Assembly (NCBI GenBank): GCA_913055615.1
Contig: CAJXKK010000004.1
Location: forward strand, 1 to 64,000
Direction: 5' to 3'
DNA length: 64,000 bases
DNA from: an uncultured Ectothiorhodospiraceae bacterium
GTDB lineage: Bacteria > Pseudomonadota > Gammaproteobacteria > XJ16 > Halofilaceae
Of the stretch, positions 17,385 to 27,671 are shown one piece after another (the stretch's first letter is position 1; every line of letters begins with the position of its first letter). Made by a program: the position numbers and the translations under genes. The notes beneath the pieces are model-generated. The model searched no databases. It saw nothing but the letters and a program-made list of their open reading frames with translations, and had not been told where the DNA came from.

Positions 17385-18050
17385 TCACGTGTCCGTGACG
17401 CCCAAACGGCCAATCAGTGCCTGGAAGTGCGAGCGCGGGATATCTTCGGCGCCCATGCGTGCGAGATGCGGATTGCTGAGCTGGCAATCGATCAGCTCGA
17501 TATCCGTAGTGGCCGCGGTGGCGGTGAGCGCGACCTTGGAGGCGTCCGTCGCCCGGCTGAACATGGACTCCCCGAAGAAGACCCGGCCCAGGTGTACACC
17601 ATAGATGCCACCGGCGAGCCGCCCGTCTTCCGCCCAGCACTCGAATGAGGTCGCATAACCCAGCCGATGCAGTTCGATATAGGCGTCGACCATCGCGGGC
17701 ACGATCCATGTCCCGGGGCTTTCGGCGCGCGGCTCGGCGCAGGCGTGAATGACAGCCTCGAAATCCCGGTTTCGGGTGACGCTGAATACGCCCCGGTTGA
17801 GCGTGCGCCGCAGGCGGCGCGAGACATGCAGGCGGTCCGGGAAGATCACGCAGCGCGGATCGGGCGACCACCAGAGGATCGGTTCGCCCTGACCGAACCA
17901 CGGGAAGATGCCATGACGATAGGCCTCCAGCAGCCGTAGCGGCCGCAGACTGCCGCCCACCGCGAGCAGACCGTTGGGCTCACGAGCGGCGTTATCGAGC
18001 GCCGGAAACGGGACACGGTCATCGTCGGGCGGGAGCAGGGCTACGGCCAT
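17385..18050 (-). CDS. aat: Leucyl/phenylalanyl-tRNA--protein transferase
   Basis: It adds Leu or Phe from aminoacyl-tRNA to proteins with N-terminal Arg or Lys, feeding the ClpAPS degradation route. Family signatures are PNGLLAVGG near residue 27, AYRHGIFPWFGQGEPILWWS at 44-63, HVSRRLRRTL and GRVFFGESMFS. The length of 221 is standard. Its usual partners ate and clpA/clpS are not next to it here. Confidence 0.94.
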   Translation of the reverse strand: MAVALLPPDDDRVPFPALDNAAREPNGLLAVGGSLRPLRLLEAYRHGIFPWFGQGEPILWWSPDPRCVIFPDRLHVSRRLRRTLNRGVFSVTRNRDFEAVIHACAEPRAESPGTWIVPAMVDAYIELHRLGYATSFECWAEDGRLAGGIYGVHLGRVFFGESMFSRATDASKVALTATAATTDIELIDCQLSNPHLARMGAEDIPRSHFQALIGRLGVTDT

Positions 18051-18116
18051 CGCTTGCGGGTCATTTGCATGGGGGGACAGGATGCCACCGTTGCGGCTCC
18101 CAGGGGGATCGCCTGT

Positions 18117-19265
18117 TTATGCAGCGTGGTCGGGATCCCGGAAAGGAGAGTCGGCTTCCAGCTCGCGGAAACGGCCCGCTAGCAGGCGCCGCTCGCGGTC
18201 CAGGTACTCCGCGATCGCTTTGCGGAACGCGGGTTCGGCGATCCAGTGCGCGGAGTGGGTCCAGGTCGGCAGAAAGCCGCGCGCGATCTTGTGCTCGCCC
18301 TGGGCGCCCGGCTCGAATCGCTGCAGGCCCTGCGCGATCGCATACTCGATGCCCTGGTAGTAGCACAGCTCGAAGTGGAGGCTGTGGAAATCCGCTTCGC
18401 AGCCCCAATAGCGTCCGTAGAGCGTATCACCGCCACGGAACAGGATGGCCGCGGCCACGGTGCGCCCCGCGAGTCGCGCAAATACGACCACTACCCGATC
18501 GCCCATCGTCGTGCCCAGCTCCACGAAGAAATCGCGCGTCAGGACCGGGATGTTCCACTTCTTCTCGAAGGTCGAGGCGTAGAAGTGGTGGGCGAGGGAC
18601 CACTCCTGCGCGTCCATGTCCGCGCCGTGCCGGCGGACGATCTCGATGCCCTGTTCCAATACGCGTCGGCGCTCGCGGCGCGCCTTTTTCCGCTTGCGGC
18701 TGGTGAACGCCTCCAAAAACGCGTCGAAGTCGGCATAGCCGTCGTTGGTCCAGTGGTACTGGATATCGTCGCGGACCAGCAGGCCGTCGGTGCGCAGGGT
18801 GTCCAGGTCGCGCTCGACCGGGAACAGCCAGTGCAGGCTGGAGACCCCGAGTTCATCCGCGTGTTCGCGGACCGCGGCGGCGAGGTCGGCCGCGACCCGC
18901 CCGCGATCCTGGCCCGGTGCGACCAGAAGGCGCGGGCCGGTCGCGGGCGTGTAGGGCGCGGCGGCGACGAGCTTGGGGTAATAGCGCAGACCGTGGCGCT
19001 CGTAGGCCTCGGCCCAGGCGAAGTCGAAGACGAATTCGCCGAACGAGTTGAGCTTGAGGAAGGTCGGCGCCGCGGCCACGAGCGCACCGCCCGGGCCGTC
19101 GCGCAACAGCAGGAAATACGGAATCCAGCCGTAGTCGCGCCCGACACAGCCGTGGCGCTGGAGCGCGCTCAGGAATTCATGGCGCAGGAACGGGAACTCG
19201 CCGGCGAGGGCGTTCCATTCGTCCGGCTCGACGTCATCGAAGCGTTTGAGCACTTCGAGCTGCAT
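18117..19265 (-). CDS. FemAB-like GNAT acyltransferase (PF04339 type)
   Basis: A protein of about 382 residues of the peptidogalycan/FemAB-like group (COG3146). It begins DEWNALAGEFPFLRHEFLSA and contains FTSRKRKKARRERRRVLEQG and YYQGIEYAIAQGLQRFEPGA, typical of this family. The acyl donor and acceptor are unknown. The start at 19265 (MQLEVLKRFDDVE) lies nine bases after GAGG; the ATG at 19274 and the upstream frame to 19352 are alternatives. The frame upstream enters an inverted-repeat element and is unlikely to be coding. Confidence 0.82.
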   Translation of the reverse strand: MQLEVLKRFDDVEPDEWNALAGEFPFLRHEFLSALQRHGCVGRDYGWIPYFLLLRDGPGGALVAAAPTFLKLNSFGEFVFDFAWAEAYERHGLRYYPKLVAAAPYTPATGPRLLVAPGQDRGRVAADLAAAVREHADELGVSSLHWLFPVERDLDTLRTDGLLVRDDIQYHWTNDGYADFDAFLEAFTSRKRKKARRERRRVLEQGIEIVRRHGADMDAQEWSLAHHFYASTFEKKWNIPVLTRDFFVELGTTMGDRVVVVFARLAGRTVAAAILFRGGDTLYGRYWGCEADFHSLHFELCYYQGIEYAIAQGLQRFEPGAQGEHKIARGFLPTWTHSAHWIAEPAFRKAIAEYLDRERRLLAGRFRELEADSPFRDPDHAA

Positions 19266-19323
19266 GATCTGCATCCTCGGCTGGGGCAGCCCGATAGCAT
19301 GGGGCTCGGGAAAGCGCGTCAGT

Positions 19324-19589
19324 GGTTCTCGCCAAGGCGCGAAGGGCGCCAAGTGAGGCGAAGACTGACTGTAGGAGCGGCCTTGGCCGCGAACCGCCGG
19401 CCACTGGCGTTGCGGGCAGGGTCTACCTGAGCGGTTAACCGTTACGGGCCAGCGCAGACGCAGTATCGCCCGCAGCGGTCATTGCGGAACCCGTGGGGCG
19501 CGGATATCGGTTTTCGCGAGCAAGCTCGCTCCTACAGGTGCTTTCCTTTCTTTGCGCCTCTTGGCGCTCTTTGCGACTGGGTGAGAACC
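19324..19589. repeat. Nested inverted repeat element
   Basis: The outer arms 19324-19363 and 19545-19589 are inverted copies built on GGTTCTC..CGC..GCGCCAAG..GGCG. The inner arms 19370-19393 (TGTAGGAGCGGCCTTGGCCG) and 19513-19536 (inverse of TGTAGGAGCGAGCTTGCTCG) are inverted and each is itself palindromic. The inner unit looks like the TAGGAGC REP seen in pseudomonads and xanthomonads. About 120 bp without a gene lie inside. The element fills the gap between two minus-strand genes. Confidence 0.8.
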
Positions 19590-19655
19590 CGAAACCGAAG
19601 CTGACCGAACCCCGGGGCATGGAATCTCCGGACCGCCCCCCGGGCGAGCCCCGGG

Positions 19656-20678
<1,023 letters not shown>

Positions 20679-20752
20679 TTACGAGACGGTCCCAACCCGG
20701 TAAAGCGCACCAGCGCCGCCGCCAGGGGCCGATCGGCCACGGGGGCTCCGGA

Positions 20753-23083
20753 TTGGCGCAGGCCAAAAAGCAACGCGGCAGCAACGGCCCGCCGGCGATC
20801 GTGCGCCATGTCCAGCGAGGGCTCCGCGAGGGGGCGTTCTTCCTCCTGCTGGCCATCTCCGCGTATCTGCTGCTTTCGCTGCTGAGTTTCAATACCGCGG
20901 ATCCCGGCTGGTCGCATACGGGCAACGGCGGCCCCGTCCAGAACGCGGGCGGCCATGCGGGCGCCTGGTTCGCCGATATCTTCCTTTATTTATTCGGCTA
21001 TATCGCGTACCTGATCCCGCTCATGGTGGCCTGGGGCGGCTGGATCGTGTATTGCGGCCGTGCACCGGCGGACGAGGCCGGTGCGATCCGTTTCCATCTC
21101 CTGCGCTGGGCCGGTTTCCTGTTTACGCTGCTGGCGGCGTGTGGACTGGCCTCGCTGCATTTCTCCGCGGTGCCGGGGACGCTGCCGATCGGGGCCGAGG
21201 CCGGCGGTGTGCTGGGCGGTGTCATCTCAATCCAGGGGATCCGTGTACTCGGCCTGCTGGGCAGTACGCTGTTGCTGCTGGCGTTGCTGCTCGCGGCCAT
21301 AACCCTGTTCACGGGCATCTCCTGGTTCGGCGTCATGGACGCTCTCGGGCGGGGCGTGCTGTGGGTGGCTGCATGGCTGCGCCGTGTCGCCGCATTGGTC
21401 CGCGAACGCCTCCAGGCCCGGCGTGCGCGCCAGCAGCGGGAGCAGAAGGTCGCCCGCGAGACACGCAAGAAGGAATCACGGCGCAAGAAGACCCCGCGTA
21501 TCGAACCCGTCATCGAGGCGCCGAAGGAGAGCAAGCGCGCCCAGAAGGAAAAGCAGATCCAGTTGTTCGAGGCGCCCGCGGATTCGCAGCTGCCGGCCCT
21601 GTCGCTGCTGGATTCGGCGAAGGACGAGAAGGGCGGCTACTCGAACGAGTCGCTGGAGGCGATGTCGCGGCTGCTCGAGCATAAGCTCGAGGACTTCAAT
21701 ATTACCGCCGAGGTGGTGGCGGTTCACCCCGGGCCGGTCATCACGCGTTTCGAGCTGCAACCGGCCGCGGGCGTCAAGGTCAGCGCGATCACGAACCTCT
21801 CGAAGGACCTGGCGCGCTCGATGTCGGTGGTCAGCGTACGCGTGGTCGAGGTGATTCCGGGCAAGCCGACGGTCGGCCTCGAGATCCCGAACGAGCAGCG
21901 CCAGATGGTGCGGCTGTCCGAGGTCCTGCGGTCGCGGGAATACGATCAGTCGAAGTCGCCGCTGACGCTGGCGCTCGGACAGGACATCAGCGGTCAGCCG
22001 GTGGTCGCCGATCTGCAGAAGATGCCGCATCTGCTGGTCGCCGGTACCACCGGCTCCGGCAAGTCGGTCGCCGTGAACGCCATGCTGTTGAGCCTGTTGT
22101 ACAAGGCCCAGCCAAAGGACGTGCGCCTGATTCTGATCGACCCGAAGATGCTGGAGTTGAATGCCTACGAGGGCATCCCGCATCTGCTCGCGCCGGTGGT
22201 CACGGACATGAAGGAGGCCGCCAATGCGCTGCGCTGGTGCGTGGCCGAGATGGAGCGGCGCTATAAGCTGATGGCGTCGCAGAACGTGCGCAACATCGCC
22301 GGCTTCAACCGCAAGGTGCAGGAGGCGATCGACGCTGGCGAGCCCATCCGGGATCCGTTCTACAAGCCCGAAGAGGCGGCCGATCCCGAGGCGCCGGCGC
22401 CGGCGCTCGAGCCCTTGCCCTATATCGTCGTCGTGATCGACGAATTCGCCGACATGATGATGGTGGTCGGCAAGAAGGTGGAGGAACTCATCGCGCGCAT
22501 CGCCCAGAAGGCCCGTGCCGCCGGGATCCATCTGCTGCTGGCGACGCAGCGTCCGTCCGTGGACGTCATCACCGGGCTGATCAAGGCGAATATCCCGACG
22601 CGGATGGCCTTCCAGGTCTCCTCGCGGGTGGACTCGCGCACGATCCTGGACCAGCAGGGCGCGGAGCAGCTGCTCGGCAACGGTGACATGCTGTATGTAC
22701 CGGCCGGGACCAGCTATCCACAGCGCGTGCACGGTGCGTTCGTAGACGATCACGAAGTCCATGCCGTGGTCGAAAGCCTCAAGAAGGCCGGGCCGCCCAA
22801 GTATGACGAGTCCATCATCGAGGAGCAGTCCGGCGCCGGCAGTACGCTGCCCGGTGAATCCGGCGGCGACGACGGCAGCGAGTCGGATGCGCTGTACGAC
22901 GAGGCGGTGGCGATCGTGACCGAAAGCCGCAAGGCATCGATCTCCTACGTCCAGCGCCGCCTCAAGATCGGCTACAACCGCGCGGCTCGCATCGTCGAGG
23001 ACATGGAGAGCGCCGGCGTCGTGTCCCCGGTCCAGTCCAACGGTGCCCGCGAGGTGGTCGCACCGCCACCGCCGAAGGAGTGA
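20753..23083 (+). CDS. ftsK: DNA translocase FtsK
   Basis: An essential division protein: four or five N-terminal membrane helices (about residues 25-200) anchor it at the septum, a short basic linker follows, and the motor pumps DNA to resolve chromosome dimers. Walker A is [12 protein letters not shown] (about residue 432), Walker B is [13 protein letters not shown] (about 560), and the C-terminal gamma winged helix runs [20 protein letters not shown] to the end. At 776 residues the linker is much shorter than in E. coli. The start is a TTG; a GTG 48 bases further on is an alternative. lolA and rarA follow in the classic ftsK-lolA-rarA-serS order, broken here by about 8 kb before serS. Confidence 0.95.
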   Translation: MAQAKKQRGSNGPPAIVRHVQRGLREGAFFLLLAISAYLLLSLLSFNTADPGWSHTGNGGPVQNAGGHAGAWFADIFLYLFGYIAYLIPLMVAWGGWIVYCGRAPADEAGAIRFHLLRWAGFLFTLLAACGLASLHFSAVPGTLPIGAEAGGVLGGVISIQGIRVLGLLGSTLLLLALLLAAITLFTGISWFGVMDALGRGVLWVAAWLRRVAALVRERLQARRARQQREQKVARETRKKESRRKKTPRIEPVIEAPKESKRAQKEKQIQLFEAPADSQLPALSLLDSAKDEKGGYSNESLEAMSRLLEHKLEDFNITAEVVAVHPGPVITRFELQPAAGVKVSAITNLSKDLARSMSVVSVRVVEVIPGKPTVGLEIPNEQRQMVRLSEVLRSREYDQSKSPLTLALGQDISGQPVVADLQKMPHLLVAGTTGSGKSVAVNAMLLSLLYKAQPKDVRLILIDPKMLELNAYEGIPHLLAPVVTDMKEAANALRWCVAEMERRYKLMASQNVRNIAGFNRKVQEAIDAGEPIRDPFYKPEEAADPEAPAPALEPLPYIVVVIDEFADMMMVVGKKVEELIARIAQKARAAGIHLLLATQRPSVDVITGLIKANIPTRMAFQVSSRVDSRTILDQQGAEQLLGNGDMLYVPAGTSYPQRVHGAFVDDHEVHAVVESLKKAGPPKYDESIIEEQSGAGSTLPGESGGDDGSESDALYDEAVAIVTESRKASISYVQRRLKIGYNRAARIVEDMESAGVVSPVQSNGAREVVAPPPPKE

Positions 23084-23114
23084 GGTCGATCGGAAAGGCA
23101 GTGAAAATCGTTTT

Positions 23115-23306
23115 CTCGCCAAGACGCCAAGCGCGCCAAGAAAGGCGATAACGAGTGTAAAACCCGGGCTGCAGAAAAGTTCACGTTGAGTGTTGAACGA
23201 AGAATCAGGGCATCAAGCTGGGCCGATGAGTGACATACATCTGAATGCCCGGTCACGAACGCATTCTGCCTTTGACTTTCCTTGGCGCGCTTGGCGTCTT
23301 GGCGAG
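23115..23306. repeat. Inverted repeat element with CTCGCCAAGACGCC arms
   Basis: The arms 23115-23144 and 23276-23306 are inverted and identical except for one extra base. They enclose about 130 bp without a gene. The CTCGCCAAG..CGCCAAG wording relates them to the outer arms of the element at 19.3-19.6 kb. It separates ftsK from lolA. Confidence 0.85.
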
Positions 23307-23368
23307 ATACCGAATTTCGCCGGATCAACCGACCACATTCGATCAATTGCAAGGAGCCCTGATAACCG

Positions 23369-24025
23369 ATGGGCATCAAGACGATACGTAAGAGCCTTCT
23401 GGGCATCGTGCTCGGGCTGGTGGCGTTGCCGGCCTCGGCCGGGGAGGCGCTGGAGCGGCTGAAGGACTTTACCCGGGGGCTGGAGTCGTTCACGGCGGCG
23501 TTCGAACAGACGCGTTATGACGAAGACCAGGAGCCGATCCGCGAGAGCAGGGGGCTGGCCTGGCTGAAACGCCCCGGGCTGTTCCGGTGGGCGTATCGTG
23601 AGCCATATCAGCAGATGATCGTCGCCGATGGCGAGCGCCTGTGGATCTACGATGTCGATCTGGAACAGGTGACGGTCAAGAAGACCGAGCGCGCCCTGGG
23701 CACGGCGCCGATCATGCTGCTCTCCGACACGGAGCCGCTCTCAGAGCAGTTCGATCTCAAGGATCTCGGCAAGCGTGAGAGCCTCTACTGGGTGCGTCTG
23801 CGACCGAAGGTCGACGACACGGATTTCGAAGAGATCTATCTCGGTTTCGACGAGCGCTCGCTCAAGGTCATGGAGTTGCGCGACCGCTTCGATCAGGCGA
23901 CACAGATCGTGTTCAGCGATGTCGAGCTCAACCCGGACGTATCGCCGGAGCGGTTTCGTTTCGAGCCCCCCGAGGGCGTCGACGTGATCGGCCCCGGCGC
24001 CGACGGGATCGACGGGGACGGCTGA
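23369..24025 (+). CDS. lolA: Outer-membrane lipoprotein carrier LolA
   Basis: A periplasmic chaperone that ferries lipoproteins from LolCDE to LolB. A signal peptide ends at ALPASAGEA (about residue 25). The mature part has the LolA pattern: LESFTAAFEQTRYDED, RPGLFRWAYREPYQQMIVADG, LWIYDVDLEQVTVK and the strand YWVRLRPKVDD. The length of 218 is normal. AAGGAG lies 14 bases before the ATG, which is rather far. rarA begins 1 base after the stop. Confidence 0.92.
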   Translation: MGIKTIRKSLLGIVLGLVALPASAGEALERLKDFTRGLESFTAAFEQTRYDEDQEPIRESRGLAWLKRPGLFRWAYREPYQQMIVADGERLWIYDVDLEQVTVKKTERALGTAPIMLLSDTEPLSEQFDLKDLGKRESLYWVRLRPKVDDTDFEEIYLGFDERSLKVMELRDRFDQATQIVFSDVELNPDVSPERFRFEPPEGVDVIGPGADGIDGDG

Positions 24026-24026
24026 T

Positions 24027-25394
24027 ATGGCCGGCGACCGCCAGGGCTCATTGCTGGACTCCGGTGCCGGGGGCGGGGATCGTACGGGCACGGCGGAAGG
24101 CCCGGACTACCGGCCGCTGGCCGATCGCATGCGCCCGCGCGACCTCGATGAGTTCGCGGGCCAGCAGCACATCCTCGGTGCCGGCAGCCCGCTGCGCGAG
24201 GCGATCGAGCATGACCGCCTGCACTCGATGGTCTTCTGGGGGCCGCCCGGTACGGGCAAGACCACGCTGGCGCGGATGATCGCCGCGCGCTGCGGCGCCG
24301 AGTTCATCGCCGTGTCCGCGGTCCTTTCCGGCGTCAAGGACATCCGGGCGGCGATCGACCGCGCCCGCGAGGTGCGACAGTACGATGGCCGTCCCACCGT
24401 GCTCTTCGTCGACGAGGTCCACCGTTTCAACAAGGCGCAGCAGGACGCGTTCCTGCCGCACGTCGAGGACGGCACCGTTTTCTTTATCGGCGCGACCACC
24501 GAGAACCCCTCGTTCGAACTCAACAACGCGCTGCTCTCGCGCGTGCGCACGTACATCCTCAAGGCCCTGACGGCGGATGACATCCGCGGGGTGATCGACC
24601 GCGCGCTCGAAGACGGGCAACGCGGTCTCGCCGGCCGCGGCATCGCGATGGACCAGGAGGAACGGGATCGCCTTGCCGGCGCCGCCGATGGCGATGCCCG
24701 CAGGGCGCTGCTGTTACTCGAGATCGCGGCCGATCTCGCCGAGGGCGAGGGCGATGCGCGGATCACCGGCGATATCCTCGAGCAGGTCTCGCGTGAGACG
24801 CTGCGCCGGTTCGACAAGGGCGGGGATTACTTCTACGACCAGATCTCCGCCCTGCACAAGGCCATGCGCGGCTCCAATCCGGACGCCTCGCTGTACTGGT
24901 TCTGCCGCATGGTCGACGGCGGCTGCGACCCGCTCTATATCTGCCGCCGCGTCGTCCGCTTCGCCTCCGAGGATATCGGCAACGCCGATCCGCGCGCGCT
25001 GCAGCTCGGTCTGCAGGCCTGGGATACCTACGAGCGCCTCGGCAGCCCCGAGGGTGACCTGACCATCGCCCAGGCCATCATCTATATGGCCTGCGCCGCC
25101 AAGAGCAATGCCGTCTACACGGCCTTCAAGGCGGCCACGCGCGACGCGAAATCGACCGGTTCGGCCGAGGTCCCCATGCACCTGCGCAACGCCCCGACCG
25201 CGCTGATGAAGGAACACGGCTGGAGCGAGGGCTACCGTTATGCCCACGATGAACCGGATGGCTTCGCCGCAGGCGCCACCTACTTCCCGGACGCGATGGG
25301 CGAGACGGTCTATTACGAGCCGGTTGACCGTGGTCTTGAGGCGCGCATCGCGGAGCGCCTGCGCGACCTGCGGGCGCGCAATCGCGAGGCCTGA
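24027..25394 (+). CDS. rarA: Replication-associated recombination protein A (AAA+ ATPase)
   Basis: A clamp-loader-like ATPase that acts at stalled replication forks. MRPRDLDEFAGQQHIL opens the core; Walker A is GPPGTGKTTLA (about residues 72-82), Walker B is VLFVDEVHRFN (about 125-135), and sensor 1 is IGATTENPSF. The C-terminal tetramerisation domain contains SALHKAMRGSNPDASLYW and MEVPMHLRNAP-type sequence. The length of 455 is usual. It is translationally adjacent to lolA. Confidence 0.95.
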   Translation: MAGDRQGSLLDSGAGGGDRTGTAEGPDYRPLADRMRPRDLDEFAGQQHILGAGSPLREAIEHDRLHSMVFWGPPGTGKTTLARMIAARCGAEFIAVSAVLSGVKDIRAAIDRAREVRQYDGRPTVLFVDEVHRFNKAQQDAFLPHVEDGTVFFIGATTENPSFELNNALLSRVRTYILKALTADDIRGVIDRALEDGQRGLAGRGIAMDQEERDRLAGAADGDARRALLLLEIAADLAEGEGDARITGDILEQVSRETLRRFDKGGDYFYDQISALHKAMRGSNPDASLYWFCRMVDGGCDPLYICRRVVRFASEDIGNADPRALQLGLQAWDTYERLGSPEGDLTIAQAIIYMACAAKSNAVYTAFKAATRDAKSTGSAEVPMHLRNAPTALMKEHGWSEGYRYAHDEPDGFAAGATYFPDAMGETVYYEPVDRGLEARIAERLRDLRARNREA

Positions 25395-25425
25395 GGCGGC
25401 TTCGGTTCAGTAACCCGCTGGGGCG

Positions 25426-26355
25426 TCAGTGCCCGGTCAGCAGGTACAGCCACATGGGCAGTGTGGTCAGCGAGAACGCCGTCGAGATCGTGACGATCAG
25501 CGAGTAGTAGCGCGAGTCCAGCCCGTAGCGGTCACAGAGGACGATGCCCAGCACCATGCTTGGCATGGCCGCCTCGAGGATGGCCCCGGTGCGATAATCG
25601 CCCTTCAGGCCGATCGCGTCGGCCAGCAGCAGGGCGATCAGGGGCTGGATCGCCAGCTGGATGGCGAGTACGGGCACGATCGCCCAGGCCGTACCCCGGT
25701 CCAGCGCCTGCCATGACAGGCTCATCCCCAGTGCCAGCAGCATCAATGGCACGACCGCGCCGCCGAGCGTGTCGAGCAACCCGCCGAGGGCGTCAGGCAG
25801 CCCTACGCCTTGGGCATTCAGTGCGACCCCGGTGAGCGCCGCCCAGAAAGGCGGAACGCGCGCCAGCCGCAGCCAGGCCGGGACCGTGTCGCCGCCAGAG
25901 CCGTAACGCTGGGCCATGACAACGCCGAACGTCAGCAGGATGGGCGTGCAGGCGAAGTAATCGAACTGGATCGCGATGCCGGCGCCGACCGGCCCAAGGG
26001 CCGCATCGAGCGCCGGCAGGCCCATATAGGTAGCGTTGGGAAAGGCCGCCGCGAGCAACAGGGCGCCGGTGCGTGCCCGGGTCAGGTGCAGGCGGCGGGC
26101 GGCGAACAGTCCCAGCGCCCAGCCGGCGATCACCACCACCACAGCGGTTAGCGCGATCCGGATCGAGTCCAGCCCCAGCGGCGTCGACCACAGGATCTGC
26201 AGCACCAGTGCCGGCAGGAGCAGGTAATACACGAGTGTGGCGATGGCCCCGCGCAGGGTATCGCCGTCGAGCCCGCCCGGGCGAACGATCCGCCAGGCGG
26301 CGCCGAGGGCGATCAGCGCGGCCATGCGCAGCAGGACGTCGAACATGGGCGTCAC
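25426..26355 (-). CDS. AEC-family transporter (auxin efflux carrier/MdcF type)
   Basis: An inner-membrane carrier of about ten helices: 309 residues, overwhelmingly hydrophobic. AAAFPNATYMGLPAL in the first half and the end region EAAMPSMVLGIVLCDRYGLD are typical of the AEC/bile-acid-arsenite fold. The substrate cannot be read from sequence; relatives move malonate or other carboxylates. It starts 12 bases after the queG stop, so it is probably expressed with queG. Confidence 0.85.
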   Translation of the reverse strand: MTPMFDVLLRMAALIALGAAWRIVRPGGLDGDTLRGAIATLVYYLLLPALVLQILWSTPLGLDSIRIALTAVVVVIAGWALGLFAARRLHLTRARTGALLLAAAFPNATYMGLPALDAALGPVGAGIAIQFDYFACTPILLTFGVVMAQRYGSGGDTVPAWLRLARVPPFWAALTGVALNAQGVGLPDALGGLLDTLGGAVVPLMLLALGMSLSWQALDRGTAWAIVPVLAIQLAIQPLIALLLADAIGLKGDYRTGAILEAAMPSMVLGIVLCDRYGLDSRYYSLIVTISTAFSLTTLPMWLYLLTGH

Positions 26356-26367
26356 GGGCGACGCCGA

Positions 26368-27447
26368 TCAGGCCGGGTGGTGGCGTTGCAGCGCCCACTC
26401 GACGTGCTCGCGCACGATCGGGTCCGGGTGATCCTGCCGACTCCGCAGGGCGTCGACGACGCGCTTTGATGTCGGCGCGTTGCCCAGGGCCACGGCGACG
26501 TTGCGCAGCCATAGTGCGTGACCGAGCCGTCGCACGGGTGAACCCTCGAAACGCTGAAGGAACTCCTCCTCCGACCAGGAAAACAGCCATACCGGGTCCG
26601 GTGCATCAAGGCCGTTGCGGACGCGGAAATCCTGCTCGGCGGCGTCGGTCGCGTAGCGGTTCCAGGGGCAGACGAGCTGGCAGTCGTCGCAGCCGTAGAC
26701 CCGGTTGCCCATCAGCGGCCGCAGTGACTCCGGGATCGACCCCGGGTTTTCGATCGTCTGGTAGGAGATACAAAGGCGCGCATCGAGCTGATACGGCGCG
26801 GTGATGGCGCCGGTCGGGCAGGCGTTGATGCAGGCGCGACAGCCACCGCAGACGTCATCCCGCGCCGGTTCGTCGACCGGCAGCGGCAGGTCCGTGTAGA
26901 GCTCGCCGAGGAAGAAATACGACCCGCGGTCGGGATCGATCGCGCAGGTGTGTTTCCCCTGGGTGGCCAGCCCGGCCTTTTGGGCCAGCGGCTTCTCCAT
27001 GACCGGTGCACTGTCGACGAAGGCGCGATAGCCGAACGCACCGACTTCGTCCTCGATCCGCCGCGCCAGCCTCTGCAGGCGGCTGCGCATGAGCTTGTGG
27101 TAATCGCGTCCGAGGGCGTAACGCGATATGTAGGCGGTTTCGGGATCCTTCAGCACGGGCTTCGCGGGGGCGCTGTCCGCCGGCCAATAGTCCATCGACA
27201 CGCTCAGTACCCGGATGGTTCCCGGGACCAGTTCCGCGGGCCGGGTCCGTTTCGTGCCATGGCGCGCCATCCACTCCATGGTCCCGTGCCGGCCCTCGTC
27301 GAGCCACGCCTGCAGGCGGGGCTCGATCGCAGACAGATCGACGTCGGTGACGCCGAAGCCGCCAAAGCCGAGTTCGTGCGCCCAGCCGGCGATGCGCGCA
27401 CGCAGGTCCGACCAGTCAGCGGACGGGGACGGCGTTGCGGTCGTCAT
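26368..27447 (-). CDS. queG: Epoxyqueuosine reductase
   Basis: It carries out the last step of queuosine synthesis in tRNA, using cobalamin and two [4Fe-4S] clusters. Cluster ligands appear as CGGCRACINACPTG (about 195-208) and CDDCQLVCPWN (about 243-253). The catalytic aspartate segment is FVDSAPVMEKPLAQKAG. HEAT-like repeats end the protein (RVVDALRSRQDHPDPIVREH). The start at 27447 (MTTATPSPSADWSDL) is chosen because the upstream frame has no family match. The length of 359 is normal. Confidence 0.93.
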   Translation of the reverse strand: MTTATPSPSADWSDLRARIAGWAHELGFGGFGVTDVDLSAIEPRLQAWLDEGRHGTMEWMARHGTKRTRPAELVPGTIRVLSVSMDYWPADSAPAKPVLKDPETAYISRYALGRDYHKLMRSRLQRLARRIEDEVGAFGYRAFVDSAPVMEKPLAQKAGLATQGKHTCAIDPDRGSYFFLGELYTDLPLPVDEPARDDVCGGCRACINACPTGAITAPYQLDARLCISYQTIENPGSIPESLRPLMGNRVYGCDDCQLVCPWNRYATDAAEQDFRVRNGLDAPDPVWLFSWSEEEFLQRFEGSPVRRLGHALWLRNVAVALGNAPTSKRVVDALRSRQDHPDPIVREHVEWALQRHHPA

Positions 27448-27671
27448 CGCGGCATGTCTCCAGCAGACTCGGGCATTGGTTGGATTCCGCCAGCGTATCA
27501 ATATCGGGGCGGCTGCGGGGAAGCCGGGAAGATACGCGCAATCGGTCCTGACGGCAGTCCGGTAGCGCCCGGTTGCCGGCGGGCATGCCATAGCCGCGGG
27601 CTGGCCGATCGGTGATTGGCCTGAACGCCCGGGTTGCGTAGGCTGCCGAGCAACGCGACGGAGATCCCCCG

